This document shows positions 1 through 11,663 of a stretch of 64,000 nt of DNA, piece after piece (within the stretch, counting starts at the first letter, position 1; each line of letters begins with the position of its first letter). Source of the stretch: Pseudo-nitzschia pungens (taxonomy: Eukaryota > Bacillariophyta > Bacillariophyceae > Bacillariales > Bacillariaceae). The notes under the pieces were generated by a model, which saw nothing but the letters and a program-made list of their open reading frames with translations, was not told the origin of the DNA and ran no database searches. The translations under genes were made by a program, and so were the position numbers. The stretch is from positions 2,108,001-2,172,000 of the forward strand of contig CM074763.1 in assembly GCA_037355855.1 (NCBI GenBank). Reading direction: 5' to 3'.

Positions 1-92
1 CAGGCAAACTCAATCCGATATACAGCTCACAAATTACAAAATCTCGCCACTCGATTGCCCCCTAACTCACTCATACTATACTACCACTACAA

Positions 93-692
93 ATGTCCCT
101 CACGAATTCAGTCATCAGCAGGCCGCAGCTGGTGCCGTTGGGGACGGAAAGTCGCACTCGTTGTTCGCTTTTGGTCGCTGCGATGCGTCGTCTGAAAAGA
201 AGCAAGCGCATTGGAAACAGCGATTCCAAACGCCGCAGCGACTTTTCGGTCGGGGGCAGGGATTCTGCTGCGTCTGCTGCATCCGAACGAACAACCGTGA
301 GGTTCGCGGAATATTGTGAGGTTGTCCTGGTCCCAAATCGAAGAGAGTACAGCGACCAGGAAAAGCTCGACATGTACCTTTCCCGACGGGACTTGAGTGA
401 GATGCGAAACGAACGCCACTCCGTCATGGAATCGATGGCGAGGGGAGTTTTCCCCGACGACGACGCGAATTACTTTCGCGGGCTCGAGTGCCAATTGGAA
501 AACTGCAAGAGCGACCGAAAGCGAAAGATACGCAAGGTTCGGGACGCGCTCTTCGAAATGCAAGCCTTCGAAGAAACGCTCGATCCCGAATGGATCGACA
601 GCTGCTATCAAAAACTCACGCACGACGCCAGGGCGCTTGCTCACAACGTGGGTCGTTACGATGCTTCTCAATCGCTGTTGATCAATCAATAG
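93..692 (+). CDS. Hypothetical protein, diatom-type family
   Basis: A single open frame of 199 residues starts at the first ATG. I do not recognise a named function. The N-terminal 65 residues are basic and Ser-rich. A conserved-looking core follows: VRFAEYCEVVLVPNRREYS, a charged helical stretch with DMYLSRRDLSEMR, then FRGLE and a basic helix RKRKIRKVRDALFEMQAF. This layout (V-x-F start, Tyr/acidic segment, RGLE, then a basic helix) resembles a set of hypothetical proteins I associate with diatom genomes; that is from memory, not a search. The end (LAHNVGRYDASQSLLINQ) is partly repeated downstream as a decayed copy. No membrane segment or signal peptide is visible. The gene seems real, with role unknown. 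Confidence 0.65.
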   Translation: MSLTNSVISRPQLVPLGTESRTRCSLLVAAMRRLKRSKRIGNSDSKRRSDFSVGGRDSAASAASERTTVRFAEYCEVVLVPNRREYSDQEKLDMYLSRRDLSEMRNERHSVMESMARGVFPDDDANYFRGLECQLENCKSDRKRKIRKVRDALFEMQAFEETLDPEWIDSCYQKLTHDARALAHNVGRYDASQSLLINQ

Positions 693-1070
693 TAGTGAAT
701 GGTCAACTACTAAAAAGAAACCGAATCGGATCATGAGATCGGATCGGCTTGGACCGGGTCGCATTTGGTTTTGTTTGAGGGGACGGGCTTCGAAATAATT
801 CTCTTTCGTGGGGACTGCTAGCTAGATATGAAACTGTAACAATAACGCAAAATGGCGTTCGAAGCCAGGGCAACGGCCAATCATGCGGGCCGTTAGTATG
901 ACGCTTCTCAATCACTGTTGTTGATCAAGAATCAATTGTGGACGGGAAACGAAACGAAATTGGATCACATACGATCGGATCGGATTGGATCGGGTCGGAT
1001 TCAGTTTTGCGGACAGCTTCGAAATATTCTCTATCGTGGGGAACGATGAGTGCTATACTGTAGCAATAAG
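650..1070 (+). repeat. Diverged tandem duplication of a gene 3' end
   Basis: Bases 650-845 (last codons and 3' flank of the first gene) are repeated imperfectly at about 888-1070. Both copies keep, in the same order, CGTTA-ATG-CTTCTCAATC-CTGTTG-GATCAA, a GATCGGATCGG block, a CTTCGAAAT-ATTCTCT-TCGTGGGGA block, and ACTGTA-CAATAA. The second copy has no open frame of any length. It looks like an old local duplication that carried only the gene end. Confidence 0.7.
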
Positions 1071-3004
1071 AATGATGATGTAAATTATGAATACTAGATA
1101 ATAATCCATACAAATACTGCACGCTTTTGACCTTAGTGATTAGCCAGTGGTGGAATAGGCAGGAAGAACACCTAGGTCGTTCGTCCGAAATCGAAACTCA
1201 GCGTGCCGCTTCCATTTGCAGTCTCCGGCTTATTGCGAAACGGCTTCCTCGGGTGCGAGCACGAACCATCCGGAAAATGGAGCACTTCAGGCCGCACATG
1301 TCGGCGTACTCGTCAGGTACGTCGGCGATCGATTCCAACCTCTCCTCTCCCCTCCCCTCCCCTCCCCTCCCCTCCCAAACATACATACATGGAGCCCAAA
1401 ACGAAACGAAGCAACGCGTCAGAACAGGAACTCGAACTCGAACCACGCCTCTCACCGGTCGCTCGGAAACAGACGTCACCTTCTACCGCATACTATTTTT
1501 CACGTGTTCTCCCCAAACGAGGCACTGGCCGCACCGCTGGTTAATGAATGAGACGAAAGCGCAACGGAAATGGCTCCCGGCAACGCCGCATAAAACAATG
1601 AGGGTAATCCTATCGATTTTGCCTATGCATACCGGATGCATCCTGGTTGAAGTTTTTGATTGCTTTTGAGAATGCTGGAATGCTGCATGAAGGTTTCATT
1701 CCATAACGGAGACAATAACTGCAGCCATACTGACACAACATGTTCAAAATGCTGTAGTTTGTACTCGGAGGGATTTCCTTCTCGACGAGCTGAAACCTCC
1801 CTTCCTACCGGTACCCGTACCCGTACCGTGTCACTCAAAAGTGAAAAGATACCTTCTATCGTACTTTGATTCTGCAAGAAATTCTTTCCGTGGTATTTTT
1901 TGAAGTCGAAAATGAAAAAGATCCATTCACTTAGTAGATCAATCTTTCATGTTGCCCGAAAGGGACAAAATGCTGGTAAACAATAGATTCTCGTTGATGT
2001 CTCGTGCGGTACTAGCAGATCTCACGATTGAACGCGGTGTTCATTACGGATTTAATTTTTGTTCGTGGCCTCAGCTTGCTCCTCATCAGCAGCTGCAGCA
2101 GCACGTACGCCGGAAAGTCTCTGGGCTTGACTCCTACTATCGCAATAGGGGTCTTTCTCATTAAGAAAACAAAGTGGATTCTATGGATACAAACTCCTGC
2201 AATCAATGTCTTACATCTTGTGAGGTAGTGGGTCGTCATGATGGCGAGCATTGTTGTTGTTGTTGTTGTTGTGTTCGACAGCACTTCTTCTTCCTCTTGG
2301 AGGACTAAGTGCAACAACAACAACATGGTTCTTGGTCTAAACTCTTTTCATCTATCTTTTGAAATGCACTGCATGATGGAAAAAACCTTGTTGTTGTCGT
2401 TTGGAGGCTTCGGGTGACAATGTTTTTAGCTGCTTGGCATTGCCTGGTGCAATATTCTTCTCTGTCAATCTTTTTTAATCTACATTTTCTTTGGTGGTAG
2501 AATGGCTTTTTGACATCAAGTGGTTGGGGTGTGGCTCTATGCGACCGATAAGTGGTCATGACAACATATCACCGATGAAACACAATGGTGTCCTTGTTCG
2601 TCGTGACGCTCTTTAAGTCACATGGTGAAGAAATAGTAGCATCATATTTGGATGGTGTAACACTAAAAAGAGTGTAAATGGTTGCTGAGTTCAGTATGAA
2701 TGTAATACCAAGAACTTTACATTAGAAAAGCTTGCTGAAAAGACCTCTGCTTTCGTTGCCTACTTAAGCGAATAAAAGCCATCTTGCTTAATCATGGTGC
2801 AGACATTATTGGGTGATATTTGAACTGCCATGCATGGTTCTCTGAAAAATATATTCATATCCCTTTTTCTTTTCTTTTACAGTGGAAAGGTAACAGATCA
2901 TTCTCCATCACCTCGTTGGACAGCATTTTTCTATAATTTTGGTAGACACGTCTTTACTCGAACGTGCGCATAAGATTATTCTGGGCGTTCGTCCTATTGC
3001 TTGT
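1071..3004. other. Intergenic, no supported gene
   Basis: I see no coding region with recognisable domains or good codon structure. The open frames here are short and overlap on both strands. There is a (CTCCC)n tract at about 1346-1376 and a (TTG)n tract at 2251-2271. The right part (2560-2960) is AT-rich and would hold the 3' flank of the minus-strand gene that ends at 3005. Confidence 0.6.
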
Positions 3005-6000
3005 CTAGTCGCTGGTAAGCGATTGCTTACAAATCGGGCAACTAGTCTTGGTCGATAACCAGGTTACCAAACACGCTGAATGAAAAACATGAGAGCAGTT
3101 GTTCAATACACGCAGTTGTGGATCAGTTGATGTTGGGTCGAAGTCGCCGAGACAAATACAGCATCTGCGATCTTCTTTATCTTCCTCCCCATCAGACTTT
3201 TGACCAAGGTATTCTTTTGGGCTTAGGACGGTTGATACCTGGTCGAGGGTATTTTGGTCGATCCCTTTCCATTCACTGTCACCGGGTACTACTACCCCAA
3301 TCCTTTCACCTAATTCGTTCAGAGCTTCGTATCCAAGATCATCCACATTCATTGCATCACCTTGCGCTTCAGCAAGCTTGTTCTCAAGCAATCCTCCTTT
3401 TACTTTCCCACGTTCGTTGCACATCATGACCGTTAGAGTTGCACTCGAGGCTATGTTTAGATCCTTTAGAGATTTCGTTCCATCCATCTCAAAGCTGTAC
3501 TCTCGCTTTGGATAAGCAGATAGCAACGTGAATCTATACTCTGAGATTGGTGACGCAAATGCACCACCGGATAGTACCACTCTCTGCTTCTGCTGTGCAT
3601 CCAAGAGCACTCGCACAGGAACTCTCCTGCTAATCCAATCATTGCAATCTTTCTCTGATCGTTGGTGTGTGCCTTCAACGAGCATGCGATTGTTGACAAC
3701 CTTGTACAAGACAGAAAGTTTTTCGTTACTGTCAAACTCTTCGGTCACTAAAACGGAATTTGGAAGTCTGATTCGAATCTTCCGGGGGTCTTCTACGGAA
3801 AGGCGGGGAACTTGTGGTTCATTTACAATTGGTTCCGCCACCGTCGCGGGTTGCTTCATGACACCAGTATCGTCATTTAGTTTATACCCAGTTCCAAACT
3901 GGGACCACCTCGAACCAGTATGCGTTCCACCAAAATCCTCATCGTCGTATTCAGACCAATCGCTATAGCTATAGCGATCGCTATCATCATCATCATCATC
4001 ACCATCACCATCACCATCACCATCATAATCACCTCCAACAACAAAATGACTGGGGACATCAGGGATAATTGCTCCAAGGTTATACGGAGGCAATTCCTGT
4101 TGCTCTTTTGCTACTGGCGAGAAGGGATGGGGCTCAAAAGTACTTGAAATGCCATTTTTGGTGGGGGTTGTCGTGCCTTGGAGAGCATTGAGATCACTCT
4201 GAAGTTTTCCAGCAAGAATGTAGTTTCCTTCCATAGCAGCTGTCTTCATCCTCGCAATCAAAGTATTCTTTAGATTGTCATTTCGGATACTGAACATACT
4301 AGGCCCGTTCATCTTCTGTGATTCGACGGGAGAGCAATCGGATGCACCGTGGGTGGGATTGGAATTCTCTGCCAATGTTTTGCCATCATGTTGAGGTAGT
4401 AGTACTGATGAAGACCATTGAAGTTTTTTTAAACGTTTTTCAAGCTCGGTGTTGAGAGTGCTCAAAGAGTCGACAAATTCAGAAGGATAAGGCCGTCGCG
4501 GAAGGCTCTTTTCTTTGATTCCAACGAAGGTCAAGCGCATCCGTAATCGGATTCGCCAATGGAGATGTTAAAACCTCTGATCCCATTACAGAAGGGCGAT
4601 TAGCATCGATCCATTCTCGTACAACCTCCAAAACTTCTGCAGCGTTTTCAGTAAAATGCAACCGAATTGCGCCTTTGAATGGCCTTAAATAAGCGAGGTC
4701 TGAGTTCATGCTCTGTAATGACTCGACGGTACCGTTGTTCTCCCCGACAAGTACTTCCAGTGGTTCCAGCATGGCATACCGAACAGATGCTACTCGGATC
4801 TTATCTTCATACGACCAAACCTTTGATGGCAATTTCAATTCCTCCTTCACCGCTTTCCCCGACAAGGTTTGTCCAACGGTAGCAAAATCTCCCTCTTTTA
4901 TTTTATCTTCCCAGCCGCCATGACCGGGCTCCAAATAGTATGGGTGTTCACAGCCGAGCAACAAACTCTGGATCGAAACAAGTAATTGAAAAATAGAGCT
5001 TTTTTTTGGATTCCACTTGGGTCCTGGCCATGTCCCCAAAATGCTCAGACATACTATTCCACAGGCGTAAAGATTGGGACCGAATCTGACCTTGCCCCTC
5101 CCGGTTGTAATGATTTTACACTTTGGAGGAACCTCCGGGTAGTTTTCGGGGAAATGCATGTCAAAGGCAAAGACACCACCTGAGTATGGAGATGGTCCTG
5201 GTAGTGGTGCAGTCAGGAGTGCACGGACGTACTGAGGCATTTCTTCATCGAAACGGAGCCATGCCGAACACTCTTTGTATGCGGGAAGAGATGTTTTGAG
5301 TACTTCGAACTCAGAGAAAAGACGCTTCAAGCAAGTGCGGGTATTGGACGAAGGCAAACGTGATCCTTTTGAACCCAGATCGCGTCAAGTTGAAAAGAAA
5401 AGGAATTCTGATGAGCGAAGATTTGGTAATTGTAGCAATTCTAATCAGTATGCTTACGAAATATAGGGAAAAAGTCGAAACGGAAGGAAACGATCCGTAC
5501 CGATACGCCGAAACTTCTGACTCATCATCATACCTTTTTTTTCGTAGAACAGTGAAGTTTCACGAATTCCTCGAGCTGATGCACAGCGTGGGATGAGTTT
5601 TAAGTTTTCGTCCCACGACGACAAGGGTTTGGTGGGCTGGCTAGTGCATTCTTCTTCTAATAACTTAGGAGTAGGAATGATTGCGGCAGGCGGGGGTTTC
5701 CTGTCTAACGAAGCGACTAGTGGTCCTTGTGGCGGTAGGGAGCCTTTCCCTAGATCATCCACGGGGAGTTCTCTCGGAGTGACGCTATCTATTTTTTCTT
5801 TCGAATTCTCGGGGTTCGGGTGCTGGGATTCCTTTCGTTTCTTCATCTTCCATGCAACGGCAGCATTTGCTCTGATGGCACCGAGTGTCCCGATTGACTC
5901 AGCTCTATCACGACTGGCTTTTGCACTGTTTGAAGATGGTTTTGGCAATGCACCGAATTCTGTCTCTCTTTGGTGTAGATGGTCTTTTTGATTCGCTGTC

Positions 6001-6638
6001 TTCTTTTCGAATCTTTCCTGCTGGTCTTCTTCCCAACGTTTCATCGCCTCTTCCTTCTCGGCCCGCTTGGCGCGTCTGACAGCCTTCGCCTTGATGCTCC
6101 TCACCTTTCGTTCCTCTTCCGACAGAAAGACTTCGTTATTTTTGGTTTTGGTCATGCTGATCTTGGAAGTGCCATTTGCGGTCGCAGCAATTTCTGGAGA
6201 CATGGAAGAGGCTTCGAATTTCTTCAATTCTTCGTCCATCATTGAGCAGAACAAATTAGCCATCGATACAAAATGGCCTGGTTCGTAACCGTCGTGGTTC
6301 TCGGAAAACATCAAGTGCTGTTCTCCATCCACTTCAACGTACACGAACCCAACGGCTGTTAGAAGGTCCACGGCAAAAGGTACCGTCATGACAAGGCTTT
6401 GGATCTTTTTGTTCGCGATGCGGACCTTGCGATAACGATCGTCGGGTCCGTTGGAACGCAGTGCATTGCGAACGATTGTCAAGAGAATCTTGCCAGAGGA
6501 TTGAATCCGTTGCGCTTTTTCGTCTTGCGCCGCCGTTTTCGCCAGCCCATTGAGAGGCAGTAGGAAGTCACGAATCAAAATGCTGAGTATCTCGGAGTAA
6601 GACGAGAACTCAAAGGTACCGCTCTGATTTGGATTCAT
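3005..6638 (-). CDS. PUB-E2(UBC)-UBX-like-RING-H2 fusion protein
   Basis: Three exons join in phase (6638-5534, 5365-4590, 4507-3005; introns of 168 and 82 bp, GT-AG) into 1,127 residues. Residues ~13-117 form a PUB domain, a fold that binds the C-terminal tail of Cdc48/p97. A Lys/Glu-rich coiled region follows (~180-235). Residues ~372-560 are a UBE2O/BIRC6-type E2 core with catalytic Cys ~474 in NLYACGIVCLSIL followed by a KWNP motif. A UVR-like helical pair lies at ~704-737 and an acidic Asp/Gly tract at ~790. Residues ~868-988 resemble a UBX domain (KIRIRLPNSVL ... SLKDLNIASSATLTV), with a ~50-residue insert and YPKR where the FPR loop usually lies. The C-terminus is a canonical RING-H2. 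The protein should carry E2 and E3 activity and dock to Cdc48 at two sites. The joins are inferred from splice sites; the second intron is the less certain one. If it is wrong, the RING part could be a separate overlapping gene. Confidence 0.82.
3959..3978. repeat. Perfect 20-nt palindrome inside the RING gene
   Basis: The 20 bases centred on 3968/3969 (AT-CGCTATAGC-TATAGCGAT) equal their own reverse complement. They lie next to a (CAT)n(CAC)n tract that encodes the Asp/Gly run and they encode part of the SDRYSYSD segment. Confidence 0.8.
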
Positions 6639-7733
6639 CTCGACATCAATTCTTGCAAGGCAGGTAAAATGACAAAAGAGTTTAGGAACAGCTTAGAGTC
6701 TCCAATAACACAACAAATGTATCAGTAATTACTGGGAGGAATCGATTTTGAGATAGATTTTGGTCGTGTCCCCTATCTATACCGTACCGTACAGGTTTGC
6801 CGGGAATCATCATCTAGTTCGTATGCTACCGGTACCGGTAAGAGTGAAGAAGTTTACAAACTTGTTCGTAACCTCAAGGTTACCGTATTATTACTATGAT
6901 TTCTTGGAGAACACTCAAAATCAATCAAATTGCGTGCAACTACGTATCGTACAGTACAGTAACAGAGGTTCCACGGTTCTTTGCTAAGATACTGTTCGTG
7001 TCACAAGGTCGTGAAATATTTGAGTCACGTCTGTGACGATATGCAAGAACTTGAAAGTACTATCTTAGTTTCTTTAGATTTTCGCCCGTGTGCCCCGTTT
7101 GGAGAATGCCAGATTCTAAAAAATAGGAGGACGAAAACACGCCAAAATCGATCACGCACACGTCACTGTATGACACACTCCGCACGTTGATTGGTCTTGT
7201 ATTCGTACGTCCAGTAATGTGTGTACGTACTTTTCGGAACCTTGATTACATCGACTGAATTCTGAAGCTCCTTTTTCTTGCTGTGGCCACCCATTCGTTT
7301 GCACTATGCATCGTATGTGAATTTACAGTCGCCCAAACTTGTTTCTCCAAACGACATCAAGAAACTACTTCGTATGTTCCAGCTCACACCCATCATCGAT
7401 AACAACGAACATCGAAGGAAGGTGACGGAAGAAAAACTCTAACTCACCTACACTACGCACCGCAACTCGGGAGGGAAAGACACACCACTACTAGGATTTA
7501 AGGTTTGTTGATCTAGCATCCGCAATTGAATCCGAAGTAGCAGTTACCAGCTTAACGAAATCACAAGCCCCAGAAGTGAAGAGAATTTGCTCCGTTGTTG
7601 GCTACAGAATTCTTGATTCACCCCTTCGTACTGTTACAGTTGCGATCAATAGAAAACCAGTGAATAACAGTATCCACGTTGGAATACTGTTCACGAAACC
7701 CATCACCGCGATATAAATCCAGAGAAACTTACG
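6639..7733. other. Divergent intergenic region
   Basis: This lies between two divergently transcribed genes and should hold both promoters. I see no gene. It contains several TACCGTAC/CCGGTAC-type words (6781-6845) and one TACTTCGTA word at 7366-7374, which recurs in other intergenic parts of the window. Confidence 0.6.
7712..7718 (+). promoter_or_regulatory. TATA-like box before the DEAD-box helicase
   Basis: TATAAAT lies 16 bases before the ATG at 7734. If it is a functional TATA box, transcription would start near or after that ATG, which would favour the in-frame ATG at 7773 as the true start. Confidence 0.35.
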
Positions 7734-10585
7734 ATGTATGGCAAAGGAACTGACGGGATTGTTGGTTTGACGATGTTCTTGTTCCTCTCAAACAATCTCT
7801 CCCGAAAGGCAGGGCCGATTTGTGCCCGGGCTTTTTCGACGACGACCGCTGCCTTCCAACACCGGAGCAGCGGAAGCAGAAACAGTTGCAGCAGAAATAG
7901 TCGGAATGGAATGGCTTCCTTCCTTCTGCATGATTCCCATCGCAAGTGCTACTCGACAACCTCAAGTTTGTACGCCGGAGCAGTGGATCAAGATTTGGAT
8001 GCTGCTCTTGACGACTTGTTGGAAGGAACATTTGACATGACGGATGATATGGACAACGACCAATTCGTCGATGATTTCATCTCGGACGTAGCTGCAACTG
8101 CAGCCAAAGATGTGAGTTTTGTGTATTGGCATTCATAGTTTGATCGACAGAGAAAACCTGATACACGTGACGCCAAAGAACGCCACTTCATCACGCAACG
8201 AACAGAAAAATACGTGACGGATACTCTACGACGCGATGTTTTGAAAAGGTTTTATCGACCTCAGATGCATTTTCTCAACGCAAAAATTTCCACATTCCTT
8301 TTGTGTTCGTTTCATGCCTTTGCTTCACCTCGTACTGGTTCAAAATACAGGAAGGCCCCATTGACTACACGGATCCAAAGTTCTTGTCGACGAGTAACCC
8401 TCGCTGGACCAAAGCTGGATTGGATCAACGCGTCATCGACGTCTTGAGCGAAAAGGGAATCATCCGCTTTACTCCGGTGCAGGGAGAGGCGTTTGATCCC
8501 ATTGTAGCGGGACGCGATGTCATCGGGCGCTCGCGAACCGGTACCGGAAAAACCTTGGCATTTGGTCTCCCCTCGATCACACGTCTTGTCAAGTGGATGG
8601 AGGAAAAGGGCATCCGTGATCCTGCTACCGGGCGCATGCGAAGAGGCCGCAGTGTCTCCATGTTGGTCTTGTGCCCCACCAGAGAACTTGCCAGGCAAGT
8701 CCAAGACGAATTGAGTGCCGTTGCAAAGCCATTGGGCTTATTCACCGATGTTTTCCACGGAGGTGTTTCCTACGACCCACAGAGCAGAGCGTTGCGAAAT
8801 GGATTGGATATTTTGGTCGGAACTCCCGGACGTATCATTGATCACTTGGATCGTGGTACCCTAAGATTGAACGAATGTGACTTGATAGTTTTGGATGAAG
8901 CCGATGAAATGTTGTCCATGGGATTTGCGGACGATGTCGAAACTATTTTGGATGGTTTGGGCGAAGACAATGGAAAGAAACCACAGTGTCTTCTCTTTTC
9001 GGCCACTACGCCACCATGGGTCAAACAGATCGGTCGTCAATATCAGCAGGATGTGAAATCCATCGATGCTACAGGTGATGACGGTGGTCTGCGTGTAGCA
9101 AAAACTGTTCGCCACACAGCGATCCAGTGCCCATGGGGCGTTGAATCCAAGAAAGCTATTTTGGAGGATATCATTGCGATCGAAATTTCCAAGGACATGA
9201 AAGGCGTCGATGAAATCTTCGCCGAAAGCGACGACGAGGATGACGAACCTATCAACGAAATCGCAGCTGCAGCGATCGCAAAGAAGAAACAAGAGAACAG
9301 TGCGGTTCAGCAAAAGATTTTCGGAAAGACCATCGTCTTCACTGAAACCAAACGCCAAGCCGATGAGCTCGTTTCCGGTGGAGTTTTCAAGAGTTTGACA
9401 GCCCAGGCATTGCACGGGGATGTCGGCCAGAAACAGCGCGACGCAACTCTCGCAGCATTCCGTGCTGGATCCTTCAATGTTTTGGTTGCAACTGATGTTG
9501 CTGCGCGTGGTATCGACATCAAAAATGTCGATCTAGTTGTCCAGTTTGATCCTCCTCGTGATGTTGACACCTATGTCCACCGATCCGGTCGTACTGGTCG
9601 TGCCCAAACGAACGGTGTTTCTGTTCTCATGTTTTCACCCAACCAGCAATCCGATATTGTACGGATCGAACGCGATCTTGGGCACGGTTTCCAGTTCGAA
9701 CTGTCGGGACCACCTTCGACGACGGCGGTACTGAAAGCAGCCGCCAAGACATCTGCGGTCGCCTCCATGGAGATTCCCGAGGAAACCGCTGAGTATTTCA
9801 AGGAATCTGCGGTGGCCCTTTTGAAACAGGGCAATGCCGAAGATGTTGTTGCACGTTGCTTAGCTGCCATTTCGAAACGAACCACCAAGGCCGAAAGTCG
9901 CTCTCTTCTTACTGGTGAAGCTGGACTTGTGACCCTCGAAATGAGCAACAATCGCGGAAGACCAGTTTCTGCTGGCGATGTCATGTTTACCGTTGGAAAA
10001 CTTGCCCGCATGAGCCAGAGAGAAGGGGATGATGTAAGCTTCGAAAGCGATGTTGGCAAGATCCAACCCAACCACGAGCAAGGAATCTGTATCTTTGACA
10101 TGGGGGTAGAAGATGCCGAGAAATTGGTCGAGTTCTGCAAAGGAGTCGAGGCTGGTGGAGCCGACATTCGAATCCTGGAAGAGCTCGACGTCGAACGCGG
10201 TCGCAACTTTGGTCTGCGACACGGAGGACGAGGTGGAGGCCGAGGAGGTGGCCGAGGCGGTCGCGGTGGATACAGATCGGGTCGTGGTGGCAGGGGCGAC
10301 AGATCATATGGCCGCGGAGGCCGTGACTTCAACCGTGGCGGATATGGTGGCAGCGGCGGCGGCGGTCGCGGATACCGTCGTGAACAACGTTATTCCAGTC
10401 ACGACCAGAGGTAAGAACAAACATTAAATCGTGTCGTCCCATTGTTTCGTCTCGAGCTTCGTCTGGGGAATTTTGTGTCTCACAATGACGTTATGTTTTC
10501 GCGGTGCAGAGGTTCGAACCGTTATGACAACCGAGGTGGAAATCGAGGTCGTGGTGGATACAACCGTGATAATGATGGATGGTAG
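7734..10585 (+). CDS. DEAD-box RNA helicase, DDX21/RH3-like, probably organellar
   Basis: Exons 7734-8111, 8351-10410 and 10510-10585 (introns 239 and 99 bp, GTGAGT and GTAAGA donors) give 837 residues. The helicase core has FTPVQ, SRTGTGKT (motif I), PTRELARQ, GTPGR, VLDEADEML (motif II), SAT, DVAARGIDIK and HRSGRTGR. After it comes a GUCT-like region as in DDX21 and plant RH3/RH7. The tail is rich in RGG and GGY; the last exon adds GSNRYDNRGGNRGRGGYNRD and DGW. Such proteins remodel structured RNA, and RH3 relatives act in plastid intron splicing and ribosome assembly. The N-terminus (MFLFL... then CARAFST) resembles a weak signal peptide plus ASAF-type Phe motif, so plastid location is likely but mitochondrial is possible. 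The start may be 7734 or the in-frame ATG at 7773. Confidence 0.93.
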
Positions 10586-11101
10586 AGCCTTCCGAAACGT
10601 CGCCGAAGGAACGGTTAGGTCTTCGTGTTTATGAATGTTGGAGACTTCCATTTTGGGGAGACCTGACTGCAGTTAGGTTTTGTTTCCGATTGCATGTACG
10701 ACATTCACAAGATGATTCAATACAACAAGAAAGCAAATGCTCTTTCTTGACAGATGTGTGCGCATCGTCATGACGCCATTCAATGGATTTCGTCAAAAGA
10801 TCTACAAGGGGTCCAAAATAACCAGGGAATCGTCGAAAAAATCTAAAATCAAAGACACACTATTTAGTAATTCTGTAGAAAGCATACAGTAAATCCAGCA
10901 CTAGTAAACGATCCATGGTTGAAACGATGAAATTGTGGCTTGGATATCGTCGTAGAAGATGTCATAGGGAGATGTGAACACCGTGCCAGGTTCCTGGGGT
11001 TGTGGCGTTCGTTTTTGGCGTGGGTTCTCTCATGCTTTGGGTCACGCCGGTGAACTCCCAGCATTCAGCCGTCTGTTGGCACGACCCAGAAATATCCGGA
11101 A
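10586..11101. other. Convergent intergenic region
   Basis: This is the 3' flank of the helicase and of the convergent minus-strand gene ending at 11102. I see no coding feature. Confidence 0.6.
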
Positions 11102-11625
11102 CTACCGTAATTCCAACAGGGATTCCAACTCGGCAACCGTGGTGTCAATCAATGCCGACAAAGCGTCGTCCGCAATCCCCCGCGGAGCCTTCCCCATACC
11201 CATGCTGCTCACCGTGTTCTCGGCGATTCGTTCCAGTCCCTGGAGACGTTTTGCTTTGATTGCGGCGGCACCGGACTCGAGTTTCTTTCCCTTGGCCTGC
11301 TGCCAGAGGAGTTGAATCCGCACCAGCCACCGCAGTTGTTCCAGCAACGCACGTGTCGCATCGGTTGTCCGAACCAGAGGAATCCGACCCCGACCCCGAC
11401 CCGTCGTCGTCGTCGTCGTTGTTGTTGTTGTTGTTGTTGTTGTCGTTGCCTCGGTACCGGCAGAAGCCCGCATCCCTTCAAAAACGAAGCCACCAAGAGA
11501 ACGGATGTCTCCCACGCGGTCTGCGCCAATCGAGTTCGTCGATTCCCCGCCGACCGAACCAATCGGCACAGAAGCGGGACCAATCGCGGGAATTCCCCGC
11601 GTCCGGAGTGGTGCGTGCCGACTCA

Positions 11626-11663
<38 letters not shown>

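Noticed and set aside
1127..1669. Plus-strand open frame of 180 codons
   Set aside because: It runs through a (CTCCC)n tract, shows no domain, and three overlapping frames look equally good.
4479..5357. Stand-alone E2 gene
   Set aside because: The frame has no ATG at its start (it opens with TTG), and a phase-matched intron joins it to the PUB exon upstream.
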